Origin: Curtobacterium sp. MCJR17_020
Lineage (GTDB): Bacteria; Actinomycetota; Actinomycetes; Actinomycetales; Microbacteriaceae
Direction of reading: 5' to 3'
Assembly (NCBI RefSeq): GCF_003234365.2
Contig: NZ_CP126260.1
Location: 1,302,001 to 1,366,000 of the forward strand
Length of the DNA: 64,000 nt
Below the pieces are notes generated by a model. It searched no databases. It saw only the letters and a program-made list of their open reading frames with translations, and had not been told where the DNA came from. The translations under genes were made by a program, and so were the position numbers. Positions 61,663 to 64,000 of this stretch are shown one piece after another. How positions within the stretch are numbered: position 1 is the stretch's first letter; each line of letters starts with the position of its first letter.

Positions 61663-61706
61663 CGGACGGGAGGCACGGCGAGAGCTGGCCATGTGCCTCC
61701 CGTCCG
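61663..61706. repeat. REP-like hairpin 5
   Basis: CGGACGGGAGGCAC / GTGCCTCCCGTCCG, a perfect 14-bp stem with 16-base loop between two converging genes. Confidence 0.82.
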
Positions 61707-61723
61707 GTGGTCTGGCGCCGCTC

Positions 61724-62767
61724 TCAGGCCGCGGGGCGCGGCGCCCAGCCGAGTTGCGGTCCCAGGTGCTCCGCGATGTCCGTGGTGATCTGCGCGTAGT
61801 CGTCCGGCTCGAACGAGAACGGCAGCGCGAAGGCGACCTCGGTGACCGCCTGGTAGCCGGCGTCGGCGCGCAACCGGTCCGCGATCTCGGCCGAGGTCCC
61901 CACGAGGTCGGCGGCGAAGAGCATCCCGGCGGGCCCCATCGGCTTGCCCACGCGCCCCGAGCGGCTGTCGACGTAGGCGCGGTAGCGGGCCTCTTGCTCG
62001 CGGGTCGCCGTGTCGGTCGGGATGACGACCAGCCCCTGCGAGACGCGCGCAGCGCTGCGGTCAGGGTGGACGTCCAGGTAGGCGTCGATCTGGGCCCGCT
62101 GGTTGGTGGCGAAGTCCGTGCCGTTCTCGCTGCGGGTGACGCTCGACGTCAGCAGGTGGAAGCCGTTCTCGCCGGCCCAGACCGCCGACTTCGTGCTGCC
62201 GGTGCCGTACCAGATGCGGTCGGACAGGCCAGCGCTGTGGGGCTGGACGGTGCTCGCGAACTCCTCGATCCCGCGGCGTTCGACGGTGCCGGTTCCGGTC
62301 CCGGTTCCGGTCACCGCTTCTCCGCGCACGAGGTCACGGAAGCGCAGGAGTCGGTCGTTGCCGAGGTCCTCGTGCTCGGCGGTGTCGGGGTAGAGCGCCT
62401 CGCGGTACAGGTCGAAGTTCATCGGGGTGCCGACCGAGAAGCCGGGGTTCAGCCGCCCACCCAGCAGCACGTCGACGGTGCCGAGGTCCTCGGCGAGCCG
62501 GAACGGGTTCTCGGCGCCGATCGGCGTGACGGCGGTGCCGAGGTCGATCCGCGAGGTCCGTTGCGACGCGGCGGCCATCACCGCGACGGGGGAGGAGATG
62601 CCGTGCTGCAGGTGCCGGTGGCGCAGCCACGCGCTGTCGAAGCCGAGCGCCTCCGCGCGCTCGATGACCCGGAGCGTGTCCTCGTGGCCCTGCGATGGCC
62701 GGCCGGGGTCGAACGACCCGATCGTCAGGAAGCCGAGCCGTTCCAGGGGAGTTCCGTCGAGGGGCAT
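61724..62767 (-). CDS. LLM-class flavin-dependent oxidoreductase
   Basis: A 347-residue luciferase-like monooxygenase fold: LGFLTIGSFDPG, LRVIERAEALGFDSAWLRHRHLQHG, IDLGTAVTPIGAENPFRLAED, RLNPGFSVGTP and GTGSTKSAVWAGENGFHLLTSS. A Val-Thr-Gly repeat (VTGTGTGTGT, from the GGTTCC repeat at 62284-62310) interrupts a loop. ATG 62767 is the start. The substrate is unknown; it is divergent from the SMP-30-like gene. Confidence 0.86.
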   Translation of the reverse strand: MPLDGTPLERLGFLTIGSFDPGRPSQGHEDTLRVIERAEALGFDSAWLRHRHLQHGISSPVAVMAAASQRTSRIDLGTAVTPIGAENPFRLAEDLGTVDVLLGGRLNPGFSVGTPMNFDLYREALYPDTAEHEDLGNDRLLRFRDLVRGEAVTGTGTGTGTVERRGIEEFASTVQPHSAGLSDRIWYGTGSTKSAVWAGENGFHLLTSSVTRSENGTDFATNQRAQIDAYLDVHPDRSAARVSQGLVVIPTDTATREQEARYRAYVDSRSGRVGKPMGPAGMLFAADLVGTSAEIADRLRADAGYQAVTEVAFALPFSFEPDDYAQITTDIAEHLGPQLGWAPRPAA

Positions 62768-62812
62768 GGGTCGATCGTGCCAGACCATCGGGTGGCGCGG
62801 GGGTCCGGCTGG

Positions 62813-62818
62813 CAGGGT
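62813..62818 (+). promoter_or_regulatory. -10 box of the SMP-30-like gene (leaderless)
   Basis: CAGGGT lies 6 bases before the GTG at 62825. Confidence 0.4.
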
Positions 62819-62824
62819 GGATCC

Positions 62825-63691
62825 GTGCACATCACCCTGGATTCTGCGACCGACATCGTCATCTCCGGCATCCGCTTCCCGGAGGGCAACCGCTGGCACG
62901 ACGGGCGGCTCTGGTACTCGGACATGCACACCGGCGAGGTCTTCTCGGTGGACCCCGGCTCGACCGACGGTCCCCGACTCGAGGCCACGGTCGACGGGCA
63001 GTCGTCGGGGCTCGGGTGGCTCGCCGACGGCCGGCTCATCGTCAGTTCGATGGAGTCCCGCACGGTCGTCGCCGTCGACGACCGTGGAGAGGCGTCGGTG
63101 TTCGCTGACCTGTCCGTCCAGGAGTCGTCGCTCCTGAACGACCTGGTCGTCGACGAGGCGACCGGTCGGACCTACATCGGGGCCTTCGGCTACGACCTCT
63201 ACGGCGGCGAGGAGCTCCGCCCCGGACCGCTGTACGTGATCGAGCAGGACGGCTCGTTCCGTCTCGCCGCCGAGGGGCTGGTGTTCCCGAACAGCGCGAA
63301 CGTCCTGCCCGGCACCCGGACCCTGGTGGTGAGTGAGACGTGGGGCGGCCGGCTCACCGCGTTCGACATCGAGCCCGATGGTTCGCTGACCGGACGGCGC
63401 GAGTGGGCAGCGCTGCCCGGGGGCGTGACGCCGGACGGCAGCACGGTCGACCGCGACGGCGCCGTCTGGGTCTGCTCCGTCGACACGGGCGAGTTCCTCC
63501 GGGTCCTCGAGGGCGGCGAGGTCACGGACCGGATCGACGCACCCGGGCTGTGCGCGATCGACTGCGCGCTCGGGGGCGAGGACGGCCGCACGCTCTACCT
63601 GGCGACGGCGGACAGCTGCGACCCGGCGACGACGGCGCAGACGCGTGCGGGGCGGATCAGCGCGGTGCGGGTGGCCGTGCCGGGCTGGTGA
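62825..63691 (+). CDS. SMP-30/gluconolactonase-like protein
   Basis: A 288-residue six-bladed propeller lactonase-type protein: RFPEGNRWHDGRLWYSDMHTG near the N-terminus supplies the metal-binding Glu, ESSLLNDLVVDEATGRTYIG the Asn, and VTPDGSTVDRDGAVWV the Asp. It may hydrolyse sugar lactones or related esters. GTG 62825 fits the -10 spacing. It is divergent from the LLM oxidoreductase with about 57 bases between starts. Confidence 0.85.
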   Translation: MHITLDSATDIVISGIRFPEGNRWHDGRLWYSDMHTGEVFSVDPGSTDGPRLEATVDGQSSGLGWLADGRLIVSSMESRTVVAVDDRGEASVFADLSVQESSLLNDLVVDEATGRTYIGAFGYDLYGGEELRPGPLYVIEQDGSFRLAAEGLVFPNSANVLPGTRTLVVSETWGGRLTAFDIEPDGSLTGRREWAALPGGVTPDGSTVDRDGAVWVCSVDTGEFLRVLEGGEVTDRIDAPGLCAIDCALGGEDGRTLYLATADSCDPATTAQTRAGRISAVRVAVPGW

Positions 63692-63773
63692 GCGCGCTCG
63701 AGGTTCCAAAATCCGGGCATCTCACGCGCCGCGGAGCCTGCCCGTGGAACCTCGGCGACGTCCACGCGGCATG

Positions 63774-64000
63774 TCATGGAACCTCGGGGAGGTGCCCCGG
63801 GCGTGGCTGGTGCGAGCGTGCGGCGCGGGTGGTCCGCCAAGTCGTCACGAGGGCCGCGATCCCCATCGCGATGCCGACCACGCCGGAGCCGAGGCACAGT
63901 GGCATCACGAGCCCGAGGCCGATGTTGGCACCCCCACCCTCCGGTCCGTAGTAGACGTCGAACATCAGCGCGCCGACGCCGAGGAACCCGACGGCCAGCA
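63774..64000 (-). CDS. Partial membrane protein, cut by the window end
   Basis: The readable part (from the window edge) is LAVGFLGVGALMFDVYYGPEG..., two hydrophobic segments joined by a Gly-rich loop, with a basic cytosolic tail TTWRTTRAARSHQPRPGHLPEVP. The 5' end lies beyond 64000; a start at 63965 would remove a good membrane segment. Unknown family. Confidence 0.6.
   Translation of the reverse strand, partial: LAVGFLGVGALMFDVYYGPEGGGANIGLGLVMPLCLGSGVVGIAMGIAALVTTWRTTRAARSHQPRPGHLPEVP

Noticed and set aside
62284..62310. Short GGTTCC-type tandem repeat
   Set aside because: It is explained by a Thr-Gly repeat in the LLM oxidoreductase reading frame.

Overview
The window is high-GC actinobacterial chromosome, most likely from the Microbacteriaceae (Curtobacterium-like; family-level call fairly sure, genus a guess). 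The support is the conserved order ftsK-pgsA-cinA-clgR-recA-recX-miaB-miaA-dapF-hflX-lexA, a PriA-type HisA, an LAxTG sortase signal, actinobacterial LexA boxes, and many start codons placed 6-7 bases after a TANNNT -10 box (leaderless transcripts).

Region 1 (1-32.4 kb) is a dense core block, mostly on the + strand with many 1-17 base overlaps. It holds chromosome translocation (FtsK), phospholipid synthesis (PgsA), CinA, ClgR, the SOS core (RecA, RecX, LexA and a divergent LysM protein), tRNA modification (MiaB, MiaA), DapF, an RsmC-like methyltransferase, HflX, part of the histidine pathway (HisC, HisB, HisH, PriA), an SseB-family protein, a ParA-ScpA-ScpB segregation set, an RluB-type pseudouridine synthase with a long Arg/Gly/Asp/Tyr repeat tail, TyrA, Cmk and Der. 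RecQ fused to a phosphoribosyltransferase-like domain, a CWB2-like lipoprotein and an EEP-family hydrolase follow.

Region 2 (33.1-41.3 kb) begins at a tRNA-Pro(GGG) gene and looks accessory. It has an orphan barstar-like protein, small exported proteins, an 878-residue PHP/SMC-type ATPase (TrlF-like, probable defence) with clearly AT-richer codons, and a secreted M15-like domain joined to a seven-repeat beta-propeller. It ends in two wrecked genes, an lsr2-like remnant and a DUF1016 nuclease remnant, on either side of a run of 26 G.

Region 3 (41.4-64 kb) is flexible chromosome: small membrane proteins, a short cold-shock-domain protein, an Asp-nucleophile alpha/beta hydrolase, a TetR/oxidoreductase pair with two matching operators, an MFS exporter, a P-loop kinase-like protein, a wall-anchored histidine acid phosphatase (MINPP/phytase type), a four-gene secreted-peptide plus ABC-transporter operon resembling the lactococcin 972 systems, a GAF-ANTAR regulator, an exported repeat protein, an HSL-type esterase, a GNAT acetyltransferase, a probable glucosylglycerate operon (phosphatase plus GpgS), an LLM flavin oxidoreductase and an SMP-30 lactonase-like protein. 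A family of REP-like hairpins recurs between the genes of this part, once with a tandem 60-base repeat.
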